A stretch of 7,747 nt of DNA from Calditrichota bacterium (lineage in GTDB: Bacteria > Zhuqueibacterota > Zhuqueibacteria > Zhuqueibacterales > Geothermadaptataceae). The translations under genes and the position numbers were made by a program. Shown here one piece after another: positions 1 through 5,313 of the stretch (position 1 is its first letter; each line of letters starts with the position of its first letter). Location of the stretch: contig QQUM01000378.1 in NCBI GenBank assembly GCA_008501545.1, forward strand, positions 1-7,747, given 5' to 3'. A model generated the notes under the pieces. It saw only the letters and a program-made list of their open reading frames with translations, was not told where the DNA came from and searched no databases.

Positions 1-965
1 GCATAAATGAATGTTTCGTTACCCATAGGCTCAACAACATCAATGTTTAAAGATGTGCTGATGTCTTTGTCGGTTTTATCTTTATTATTGGCATCATGAA
101 TGGATTCTGGCCGGATACCAAAATAAACATCCTTATTGATATACGTTCCCAAAGATTGTTCTTTATTTTTTGGGATGTGCAGTTTTGTCGATCCATTATC
201 AAACCAAAGCCCGTTGTTCTGGCTGATTTTCCCTTTGAGAAAATTCATTGTCGGTGTACCGATGAATCCAGCGACAAATTTGCAATTTGGACTATTGTAC
301 AAATTCAACGGGGTATCTACCTGCAGAACGAGACCATCTCTCATAACAACGATGCGATCGCCCATTGTCATCGCCTCTACCTGATCATGGGTCACATATA
401 TCATTGTCGTTTTTAACTTGCTGTGTAATTTTGATATTTCAGTTCTCATTTGCACGCGCAGCTTTGCATCCAGATTTGAAAGCGGTTCATCAAAGAGAAA
501 GACTTTAGGATTGCGAACAATCGCTCTCCCAACAGCAACGCGCTGACGCTGTCCACCGGAAAGCTCCTTGGGCTTTCTATGTAATAATTCGGAGATTTCC
601 AGGATTTCTGCTGCGTGCTGTACCCTTTCATTGATTTCCGGTTTTGGATATTTGCGCAATTTAAGACCAAAGGCCATGTTTTGAAAAACAGTCATGTGTG
701 GGTAGAGTGCATAGTTTTGAAAAACCATGGCAATGCCTCTGTCTTTCGGCGGCACATCATTAACAAGCTCATCTCCAATATAAAGTTCCCCACTTGAAAT
801 AGTCTCCAAACCTGCAACCATGCGTAATGTTGTCGATTTCCCGCATCCGGATGGCCCAACCAGGACGATGAACTCTTTATCCTCGACTTTGATGCTCAGG
901 TTATCTACAGCAAGAATTTCTTTATTATAATACTTTGAAATATTTTTTAAAGTAACATGTGCCAT
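1..965 (-). CDS. Sugar ABC transporter ATP-binding protein, MalK/MsmK/UgpC family (C-terminus cut off)
   Basis: This is the cytoplasmic ATPase that powers inner-membrane uptake of sugars or related solutes. The 321 residues in the window read without interruption from an ATG at 963-965. All ABC motifs are present: Walker A GPSGCGKST (37-45), Q-loop FQNYALYPH (from 82), signature LSGGQRQR (135-142), Walker B VFLFDEP (155-161, catalytic Glu160), D-loop SNLDAKLR (163-170) and switch His193 in THDQ. After about residue 235 comes the OB/TOBE regulatory extension, with GIRPES (283-288), which is typical of the MalK branch and absent from most other ABC ATPases. Family members are about 360-370 residues long, so roughly 45 residues lie beyond base 1. 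A ribosome site AAAGGG sits 7 nt before the start. The gene is divergent from a LacI-type repressor and shares its operator region. No permease or binding-protein gene is visible. The substrate cannot be told from the ATPase because these proteins often serve several transporters. The family call is secure. Confidence 0.96.
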   Translation of the reverse strand, partial: MAHVTLKNISKYYNKEILAVDNLSIKVEDKEFIVLVGPSGCGKSTTLRMVAGLETISSGELYIGDELVNDVPPKDRGIAMVFQNYALYPHMTVFQNMAFGLKLRKYPKPEINERVQHAAEILEISELLHRKPKELSGGQRQRVAVGRAIVRNPKVFLFDEPLSNLDAKLRVQMRTEISKLHSKLKTTMIYVTHDQVEAMTMGDRIVVMRDGLVLQVDTPLNLYNSPNCKFVAGFIGTPTMNFLKGKISQNNGLWFDNGSTKLHIPKNKEQSLGTYINKDVYFGIRPESIHDANNKDKTDKDISTSLNIDVVEPMGNETFIY

Positions 966-972
966 GTATAAT

Positions 973-978
973 CCCTTT
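973..978 (-). promoter_or_regulatory. Ribosome binding site of the ABC ATPase gene
   Basis: On the minus strand AAAGGG lies 7 nt upstream of the ATG at 963-965. It supports that start, which also gives the usual family N-terminus with a short beta-strand before Walker A. Confidence 0.7.
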
Positions 979-1164
979 ATAAAGTTAGGGTTTCATAGAC
1001 TATCTATTGGGTAAAGCCACAGGGTCGGCGTCGTTTTAAATACTGAAAAATTTGTTCTGAATTCTCAGCCTGCACGGAGATCGATTCGTTGTTCCATGTG
1101 CTGTTCATATTTCCGGATTGACATCGAGAGTTGGATGTTTTTAAAACCAATTAATGAATTTTTC

Positions 1165-1193
1165 TTGACAATTCCATATTAATTCTTTACGTT
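1165..1193 (+). promoter_or_regulatory. Candidate promoter for the LacI-type repressor gene
   Basis: A perfect TTGACA (1165-1170) is followed after 17 nt by TACGTT (1188-1193), a poor -10 that keeps only the T-A...T positions. Transcription would start near 1200, inside the palindrome at 1195-1210, so a bound repressor would block it. The leader to the repressor ATG would be about 180 nt. FCB-group bacteria may use promoters unlike the sigma-70 consensus, so this call is tentative. Confidence 0.4.
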
Positions 1194-1194
1194 G

Positions 1195-1210
1195 ATCGAA
1201 ACGTTTCGAT
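1195..1210. promoter_or_regulatory. LacI-family operator O1 (perfect 16-bp palindrome)
   Basis: ATCGAAACGTTTCGAT is its own reverse complement. An even-length palindrome with a central CG step is the classic LacI/GalR-family operator form, because the hinge-helix leucine pair wedges into that step. The repressor encoded 169 bp downstream has the matching hinge (Leu55 in SARSLAS). The site overlaps the predicted start points of promoters on both strands. The sequence is seen directly, and the assignment to this repressor is inferred from proximity and from the second copy at 1356-1371. Confidence 0.85.
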
Positions 1211-1237
1211 AATTGTATGCGTGAGATGTTTTGTCAA
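1209..1237 (-). promoter_or_regulatory. Candidate promoter for the ABC ATPase gene
   Basis: Read on the minus strand, a perfect TTGACA (1237 down to 1232) is followed after 17 nt by AATTAT (1214 down to 1209), matching four of six -10 positions. The start point would fall near 1202, inside operator O1, so the repressor could silence the ATPase gene as well as itself. It faces the rightward candidate promoter head-on. The -10 is weak, so confidence is modest. Confidence 0.4.
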
Positions 1238-1249
1238 TTTAACATCTCA
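1222..1249. repeat. 9-bp perfect inverted repeat with 10-nt spacer
   Basis: TGAGATGTT (1222-1230) and AACATCTCA (1241-1249) are exact reverse complements. The element lies in the putative 5' leader of the repressor mRNA and contains the -35 box of the leftward candidate promoter in its loop. It could be an RNA hairpin or the binding site of a second regulator. No U-run follows, so it is not an intrinsic terminator. Confidence 0.6.
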
Positions 1250-1355
1250 GATGCAATTTTCAAGACTTTTTTGCTTGTATTTTGAAAAAGACTGCGTGGA
1301 TTAGAAAAAGATAATGTCGAACTCCAGATTCCATGCTGGTGAAAAACTCAAAAAA

Positions 1356-1371
1356 ATCGAAACGATTCGAT
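1356..1371. promoter_or_regulatory. LacI-family operator O2 (16-bp near-palindrome)
   Basis: ATCGAAACGATTCGAT differs from O1 at a single base (A for T at 1365), leaving one mismatched pair in the palindrome. It ends one base before the AGGTG ribosome site and 7 nt before the repressor ATG. A repressor bound here would act as a roadblock to transcription of its own gene. Together with O1, 161 bp away centre to centre, it could allow DNA looping. Looping is inference. Confidence 0.82.
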
Positions 1372-1376
1372 AGGTG
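1372..1376 (+). promoter_or_regulatory. Ribosome binding site of the repressor gene, unusually close to the start
   Basis: AGGTG is separated from the ATG at 1379 by only 2 nt, tighter than the usual 5-9 nt, and no better purine run exists just upstream. The start itself is secure because MAATIKDVARKAG is the standard LacI-family N-terminus. Weak initiation would suit a repressor that is kept at low level. Confidence 0.5.
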
Positions 1377-1378
1377 AT

Positions 1379-2404
1379 ATGGCTGCTACTATAAAAGATG
1401 TTGCTCGAAAAGCTGGCGTCGCGTTTTCAACTGTTTCACTGGTGTTGAATGATAGAGCCAACGTCTCGCCGGAAACGAAAGAACGTGTTCGCCGCGCTAT
1501 TGAGGAGCTGAATTATCGCCCCAAACACAGCGCCCGGTCCTTGGCGTCAAAGCAAACCGGGAATATTGGCTTCATCTTAACCGATGATCATTTTAGTCGC
1601 GCAGAGCCATTCTATACTAAAATATTTTTGGGCACGGAATTCGAATCGCGCTTATATAATTATTATATCTTACTTACAACCATTCCCCCTTCTTTCAAAG
1701 CTGCAACTGATACACCTCGATTTTTGCGCGAACACAATGTTGACGGTGTTATTTTGGCGGGTCATGTTCCCACAGCATTGAGCAAGCTCCTTGACGAGCT
1801 TGATATACCACATGTCTATGTTGATTATTCTCACCAAAAAAAACAGAGTAACGTTGTGATGATGGATAATCTCAATGGGGCTAAAGCAGCAATGAAACAC
1901 TTGTTTCAGCTTGGTCATGAAAAGATTGCATTTATTGGCGCTGAGATAACTCACCCAAGTATTTCATCCAGATTTGAAGGCTATAAAGTTGCGCTTGCGG
2001 ATGCATCTATTGCATATTCAGAACAATTGATTCAAATTCAAAAAACATTTCTCAGCGTAGAAGAAGGTTTCAATGCTACAGAGATTTTGCTAAGGAAGAA
2101 TCGAAATTTTACTGCAATTCTTGCAGCGAACGACGCTATGGCTACTGGAGCGCTACAATGCTTGAAAAAAAATGGCTACAAAATCCCTCAGGATGTTTCA
2201 ATTGTAGGTTTTGATAATATAGATGCCGGCACACTTACAATGCCACAACTGACAACTGTTAATATTGACAAGGAAGAATTGGGGGCAATTGCTGTTAGGC
2301 GTCTTATCGAGATGATAAACTCGAAAAAACAATTTTTAGGCACAATTTACACACCTGTTGATCTTATTATCCGAGAATCCACCTCTCCGACAGCTTCAAA
2401 TTAG
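1379..2404 (+). CDS. LacI-family transcriptional repressor
   Basis: This 341-residue protein is a sugar-responsive DNA-binding repressor of ordinary family length. The N-terminus holds the LacI helix-turn-helix (TIKDVARKAGVAFSTVS, residues 4-20, then LNDRANVSPETKERV). Next comes the hinge helix (RPKHSARSLASKQTGNIGF), with Leu55 placed to insert into a central CG of the operator. Residues from about 62 form the two-lobed periplasmic-binding-protein-like effector domain. Recognisable stretches are DGVILAG, HVYVDYS, GHEKIAFIGA, SRFEGYKVAL, AILAANDAMATGAL and DVSIVGFDNIDAGTLTMPQLTTV. The C-terminus closes with ELGAIAVRRLIEMI. Two CG-centred palindromes lie upstream, one touching the ribosome site, so autoregulation is likely. 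The gene is divergent from a sugar ABC ATPase and precedes genes for a glycan-binding-like surface protein and a TonB receptor. The effector is presumably the locus's sugar, but nothing in the sequence names it. Confidence 0.97.
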   Translation: MAATIKDVARKAGVAFSTVSLVLNDRANVSPETKERVRRAIEELNYRPKHSARSLASKQTGNIGFILTDDHFSRAEPFYTKIFLGTEFESRLYNYYILLTTIPPSFKAATDTPRFLREHNVDGVILAGHVPTALSKLLDELDIPHVYVDYSHQKKQSNVVMMDNLNGAKAAMKHLFQLGHEKIAFIGAEITHPSISSRFEGYKVALADASIAYSEQLIQIQKTFLSVEEGFNATEILLRKNRNFTAILAANDAMATGALQCLKKNGYKIPQDVSIVGFDNIDAGTLTMPQLTTVNIDKEELGAIAVRRLIEMINSKKQFLGTIYTPVDLIIRESTSPTASN

Positions 2405-2517
2405 TATTCAGTATCTATTTTATTCTCATCCGAGCCAAAGTAACAATATTACTCTTTATCTTGATAAACCAGTTCAGCTAATAATGCAAGTTGAATAACT
2501 GTTTTTTATACAGTTGT

Positions 2518-2553
2518 ATGAAAATGATAAAAGGAGGTGAACCACACCTATAA
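2518..2553 (+). promoter_or_regulatory. Orphan full-length Shine-Dalgarno in a hairpin, within an 11-codon micro-ORF
   Basis: Bases 2530-2540 read AAAGGAGGTGA, an 11-nt complement of the conserved 16S rRNA 3' end, far stronger than any other ribosome site here. No ATG follows at a usable distance. The start of the surface-protein gene is 88 nt further on and has its own GGAG. The core AGGTG (2535-2539) can pair with CACCT (2545-2549) around a 5-nt loop, hiding the site. An ATG at 2518 opens a micro-ORF, MKMIKGGEPHL, that runs through the motif and stops at 2551-2553. It could be a translational standby or attenuation element, or the relic of a lost start. The motif is plain, but its function is not known. 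Confidence 0.45.
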
Positions 2554-2616
2554 AGTTTGTACCCATTTACGTACTTGGCAAGTTATATTGGCCTTGAGAT
2601 CAATTACTACAAAATT

Positions 2617-2620
2617 GGAG
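2617..2620 (+). promoter_or_regulatory. Ribosome binding site of the surface-protein gene
   Basis: GGAG lies 8 nt before the ATG at 2629. This decides the start: the upstream TTG at 2557 has no site at proper spacing and would place 24 polar residues in front of a standard signal peptide. Confidence 0.75.
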
Positions 2621-2628
2621 TAAAAATC

Positions 2629-5130
2629 ATGATTTTCAAAAAACAATGCAAATGCTTTGCAGTGATGGGGGCTGTTTTACTTTTTGCCTTTTTCACACCA
2701 TTAATAGCACAAAATACTAACATTCTGGTCAATGGTGGTCTTGAAACAATGGAGCCTGGTTTCTGGAACAAAGTCAATGACGGCCTGGACGGTGCTCTGG
2801 TAACGTGGGCCAATGATACATCTTCTTCATGGTATCGCAGTTTCAAAATAGAAAAAACCGCAGTAGCCAGTGACATGGTCGGGTGGACCAGTGTCAATAA
2901 TGCTGATTTGTACTGGAACAATGCAGCAGCGGATGTTCTCTATAATTTAGAATTTATGGCAAAATCTGCGGGTGTCAATACCAGTCCGGCTAACGATGAC
3001 GCCAAAATCGGCGTCATGTATAAATTCTATGGCGGTGGTGCACTTTTAGGCGAGCAATTTGTCGAAATAGATCAAAGCGTAGCTGATAAGCAATGGACCA
3101 AATACACTGCTGGCCTTCTCATTCCGGCTGGCACTGAACCGGATGAAGTCACAGCCACAGCCTACATGGGCAAAGACGCAACCGGCACTGTCTGGTTTGA
3201 TGATGTCAATGCCAGCAGCGATCCATGGTCTATGGGCATGTTCAATGCAGATGCTGAGACACCTGTAGGCTGGTTGTATTGGACGGCAGGACCGGATAAT
3301 GGTGTTTTCAATATTGATAACACTGTGGCAAACAGCGGCACTTATTCTGTTTCCCTTGAAGATTTTGATGATGATTCTGACGAGTTGGTATTTTACACCA
3401 CACCCGTAACAGCTAAACCGAACACATATTACAAAGTTTCAGCCTGGGTTAAGTGGGATAGCATCAATACTGATGCATCATTCCTGCCCTCAAATGTTAC
3501 TGGTGTTCGCGACGACGAGCGAATCGGTTTCACCTTTTTCTTCCACAAAGGTCAAATTGACCGCGGATGGGACCTGGCAACAGGTGATCTTTTCTACTAT
3601 ATCGATCAGCGGGATAGTTCAGGTGAATGGACGCAATATTCAGTTATTTATAAATCACCTGAAGAAGCCAGTGGCGTATCCGTGCGAGCGCGTTTCACCA
3701 GTTTTCCAAAAGGCCGCGTATGGTTTGATGACTTCATGGTTGAAGAGCTTGAATTTGGAGATGAAATTCTGGTCAATGGTGGTCTTGAAACAATGGAGCC
3801 TGGTTTCTGGAACAAAGTCAATGACGGCCTGGACGGTGCTCTGGTAACGTGGGCCAATGATACATCTTCTTCATGGTATCGCAGTTTCAAAATAGAAAAA
3901 ACCGCAGTAGCCAGTGACATGGTCGGGTGGACCAGTGTCAATAATGCTGATTTGTACTGGAACAATGCAGCAGCGGATGTTCTCTATAATTTAGAATTTA
4001 TGGCAAAATCTGCGGGTGTCAATACCAGTCCGGCTAACGATGACGCCAAAATCGGCGTCATGTATAAATTCTATGGCGGTGGTGCACTTTTAGGCGAGCA
4101 ATTTGTCGAAATAGATCAAAGCGTAGCTGATAAGCAATGGACCAAATACACTGCTGGCCTTCTCATTCCGGCTGGCACTGAACCGGATGAAGTCACAGCC
4201 ACAGCCTACATGGGCAAAGACGCAACCGGCACTGTCTGGTTTGATGATGTCAATGCCAGCAGCGATCCATGGTCTATGGGCATGTTCAATGCAGATGCTG
4301 AGACACCTGTAGGCTGGTTGTATTGGACGGCAGGACCGGATAATGGTGTTTTCAATATTGATAACACTGTGGCAAACAGCGGCACTTATTCTGTTTCCCT
4401 TGAAGATTTTGATGATGATTCTGACGAGTTGGTATTTTACACCACACCCGTAACAGCTAAACCGAACACATATTACAAAGTTTCAGCCTGGGTTAAGTGG
4501 GATAGCATCAATACTGATGCATCATTCCTGCCCTCAAATGTTACTGGTGTTCGCGACGACGAGCGAATCGGTTTCACCTTTTTCTTCCACAAAGGTCAAA
4601 TTGACCGCGGATGGGACCTGGCAACAGGTGATCTTTTCTACTATATCGATCAGCGGGATAGTTCAGGTGAATGGACGCAATATTCAGTTATTTATAAATC
4701 ACCTGAAGAAGCCAGTGGCGTATCCGTGCGAGCGCGTTTCACCAGTTTTCCAAAAGGCCGCGTATGGTTTGATGACTTTAGTGTGCAAAAATTTGAAGGT
4801 GTTGTCGTGAGTGTTGAAGAAAATCCATCAGACAATATCGCGTTGCGCCCTCAGGATTTCAAACTCTTGCAAAACTACCCGAATCCATTTAATCCCTCAA
4901 CAATAATTGAGTATAAAGTACCGGAAGCAGGTGCTGTCAGCATTGAGATTTTCAATGCTCTTGGACAAAAAGTAAAAACTGTTGTTGATGCTTTCCATCA
5001 GCAAGGTACCTACAGTGCGCACTGGGCTGGAACCAACACTGCCGGTGCACATGTTACAACAGGTATTTATTTTTATAGACTGAAGGCGAATGGCGCTTTT
5101 ATCACGCGCAAAATGATACTTGCTAAATAA
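2629..5130 (+). CDS. Secreted T9SS cargo protein with four carbohydrate-binding-like modules (A-B-A-B)
   Basis: This 833-residue protein is probably displayed on the cell surface or released. It starts with a Sec signal peptide (two Lys at 4-5, hydrophobic core about 10-25, likely cleavage near PLIAQ, 24-28). Residues 32-369 and 380-717 are identical, joined by the 10-residue linker MVEELEFGDE. Each unit splits into module A of about 168 residues ending GTVWFDDV and module B of about 170 residues starting near WSMGMFNADAE and ending GRVWFDDF. The NGGLE opening, the aromatic-rich beta-strands and the closing WFDD resemble CBM4/9-type jelly-roll modules. From Phe744 the tail FKLLQNYPNPFNPST to TGIYFYRLKANG...KMILAK is a T9SS type A (FlgD-like) sorting domain. 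No catalytic domain is visible, so a glycan-binding role is inferred, with adhesion as the alternative. A terminator follows at 5138-5183, ahead of a TonB-dependent receptor gene. The T9SS tail is secure, the CBM family call less so. Confidence 0.9.
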   Translation: MIFKKQCKCFAVMGAVLLFAFFTPLIAQNTNILVNGGLETMEPGFWNKVNDGLDGALVTWANDTSSSWYRSFKIEKTAVASDMVGWTSVNNADLYWNNAAADVLYNLEFMAKSAGVNTSPANDDAKIGVMYKFYGGGALLGEQFVEIDQSVADKQWTKYTAGLLIPAGTEPDEVTATAYMGKDATGTVWFDDVNASSDPWSMGMFNADAETPVGWLYWTAGPDNGVFNIDNTVANSGTYSVSLEDFDDDSDELVFYTTPVTAKPNTYYKVSAWVKWDSINTDASFLPSNVTGVRDDERIGFTFFFHKGQIDRGWDLATGDLFYYIDQRDSSGEWTQYSVIYKSPEEASGVSVRARFTSFPKGRVWFDDFMVEELEFGDEILVNGGLETMEPGFWNKVNDGLDGALVTWANDTSSSWYRSFKIEKTAVASDMVGWTSVNNADLYWNNAAADVLYNLEFMAKSAGVNTSPANDDAKIGVMYKFYGGGALLGEQFVEIDQSVADKQWTKYTAGLLIPAGTEPDEVTATAYMGKDATGTVWFDDVNASSDPWSMGMFNADAETPVGWLYWTAGPDNGVFNIDNTVANSGTYSVSLEDFDDDSDELVFYTTPVTAKPNTYYKVSAWVKWDSINTDASFLPSNVTGVRDDERIGFTFFFHKGQIDRGWDLATGDLFYYIDQRDSSGEWTQYSVIYKSPEEASGVSVRARFTSFPKGRVWFDDFSVQKFEGVVVSVEENPSDNIALRPQDFKLLQNYPNPFNPSTIIEYKVPEAGAVSIEIFNALGQKVKTVVDAFHQQGTYSAHWAGTNTAGAHVTTGIYFYRLKANGAFITRKMILAK
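2722..3734 (+). repeat. 1013-bp direct repeat, copy 1
   Basis: This copy encodes residues 32-368 of the surface protein and part of codon 369. Compared by eye base by base with 3766-4778, it shows no difference. Identity begins immediately after the signal peptide (ATTCTGGTC) and stops at the third base of the Phe codon in WFDDF (TTC here, TTT in copy 2). The offset of 1044 bp is a multiple of three, so the reading frame is kept. Confidence 0.97.
3766..4778 (+). repeat. 1013-bp direct repeat, copy 2
   Basis: This is the second copy, residues 380-716 of the same protein plus part of codon 717, separated from copy 1 by a 31-bp linker (3735-3765). Even the out-of-frame open reading frames are duplicated, as expected for nucleotide identity without synonymous drift. 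After copy 2 the sequence diverges into SVQKFEGVVV and then the T9SS tail. The linker sequence is not found there or before copy 1. Confidence 0.97.
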
Positions 5131-5137
5131 TTTAATT

Positions 5138-5183
5138 ACTGCCAGTTATGCGAATTTATCTGTATTAGCTGGCAGTTTTCTTT
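5138..5183 (+). terminator. Intrinsic terminator after the surface-protein gene
   Basis: ACTGCCAG (5138-5145) pairs perfectly with CTGGCAGT (5169-5176). A G-U and two A-U pairs extend the stem inward to 11 bp, leaving a loop of about 16 nt. TTTTCTTT follows directly. It lies 7 nt after the TAA, so the surface-protein and receptor genes are probably separate transcription units, or joined only by readthrough. Confidence 0.8.
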
Positions 5184-5204
5184 ATCCCTTTGCCTTAATC
5201 GTAA

Positions 5205-5224
5205 TATTCTTATCAAGAAGAATA
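5205..5224. repeat. AT-rich 7-bp inverted repeat upstream of the receptor gene
   Basis: TATTCTT (5205-5211) and AAGAATA (5218-5224) are exact reverse complements around a 6-nt spacer. The element sits about 90 bp before the receptor start, where its promoter should be. It might be a regulator site or chance in AT-rich DNA. It does not resemble the CG-centred operators upstream of the repressor. No clear -35/-10 pair was seen between 5184 and 5313. Confidence 0.35.
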
Positions 5225-5304
5225 ACATTTCCAAAGAAACAATTGCAAGATTTAGAATTCCCGACCATCTGTAATCTTTCTGTGAAATGCGGGTACTGTG
5301 AGAC

Positions 5305-5309
5305 GGAGG
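5305..5309 (+). promoter_or_regulatory. Ribosome binding site of the TonB-dependent receptor gene
   Basis: GGAGG ends 4 nt before the ATG at 5314. It supports this start, which yields a normal signal peptide. Confidence 0.75.
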
Positions 5310-5313
5310 TATT

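Larger units (their letters stand above)
966..1378. other. Divergent regulatory region between ABC ATPase and LacI-type repressor genes
   Basis: This 413-bp gap holds no convincing gene on either strand. Its right half carries two operator-like palindromes (1195-1210 and 1356-1371), candidate promoters and an inverted repeat, listed separately. The left half (about 979-1160) has one further TTGACA (1118-1123) with a weak TAAAAC 18 nt later (1142-1147), which could be an alternative rightward promoter. Otherwise I see nothing recognisable there. If the leftward promoter at 1209-1237 is used, the ATPase mRNA has a leader of about 240 nt. Confidence 0.8.
2405..2628 (+). other. Intergenic leader before the surface-protein gene
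   Basis: This gap of 224 bp has no convincing gene and no copy of the operators found at 1195 and 1356. No clear terminator follows the repressor gene. A small AT-rich inverted repeat (AACTGT 2497-2502, ACAGTT 2510-2515) lacks a following U-run. A possible weak promoter is ATGCAA (2484-2489), 17 nt, TATACA (2507-2512). The 3' half carries the orphan Shine-Dalgarno hairpin and the real ribosome site, both listed separately. Confidence 0.6.

Noticed and set aside
96..416. Plus-strand open frames over the left end (96-416, 136-384, 615-797) and a minus frame at 446-670
   Set aside because: They overlap the ABC ATPase, whose motifs all lie in one continuous minus-strand frame. None has recognisable protein features.
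1080..1090. ATCGATTCG-like segment as a third operator copy
   Set aside because: It shares only a half-site and lacks palindromic symmetry around a CG.
2439..2453. AGTAA/TTACT mini-hairpin after the repressor gene as a terminator
   Set aside because: It has a five-pair AT-rich stem and no continuous U-run, too weak to call.
2497..2515. AACTGT/ACAGTT inverted repeat as a terminator or LacI operator
   Set aside because: No U-run follows, and it has a 7-nt spacer rather than a central CG. It is likely to arise by chance in AT-rich DNA.
2537..2623. GTG-started 28-codon frame following the strong Shine-Dalgarno
   Set aside because: The GTG lies within the Shine-Dalgarno sequence itself and the translation shows no recognisable feature.
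2557..2628. Extension of the surface-protein reading frame to a TTG at 2557
   Set aside because: It has no ribosome site at a normal distance and would put 24 residues ahead of a clean signal peptide. The ATG at 2629 has GGAG 8 nt upstream.
2607..4810. Open frames opposite or out of phase with the repeats (2607-2921, 3648-3965, 3473-3847, 4517-4810)
   Set aside because: They appear in duplicate only because the DNA itself is duplicated. The in-phase frame encodes a signal peptide, modules and T9SS tail without a break.
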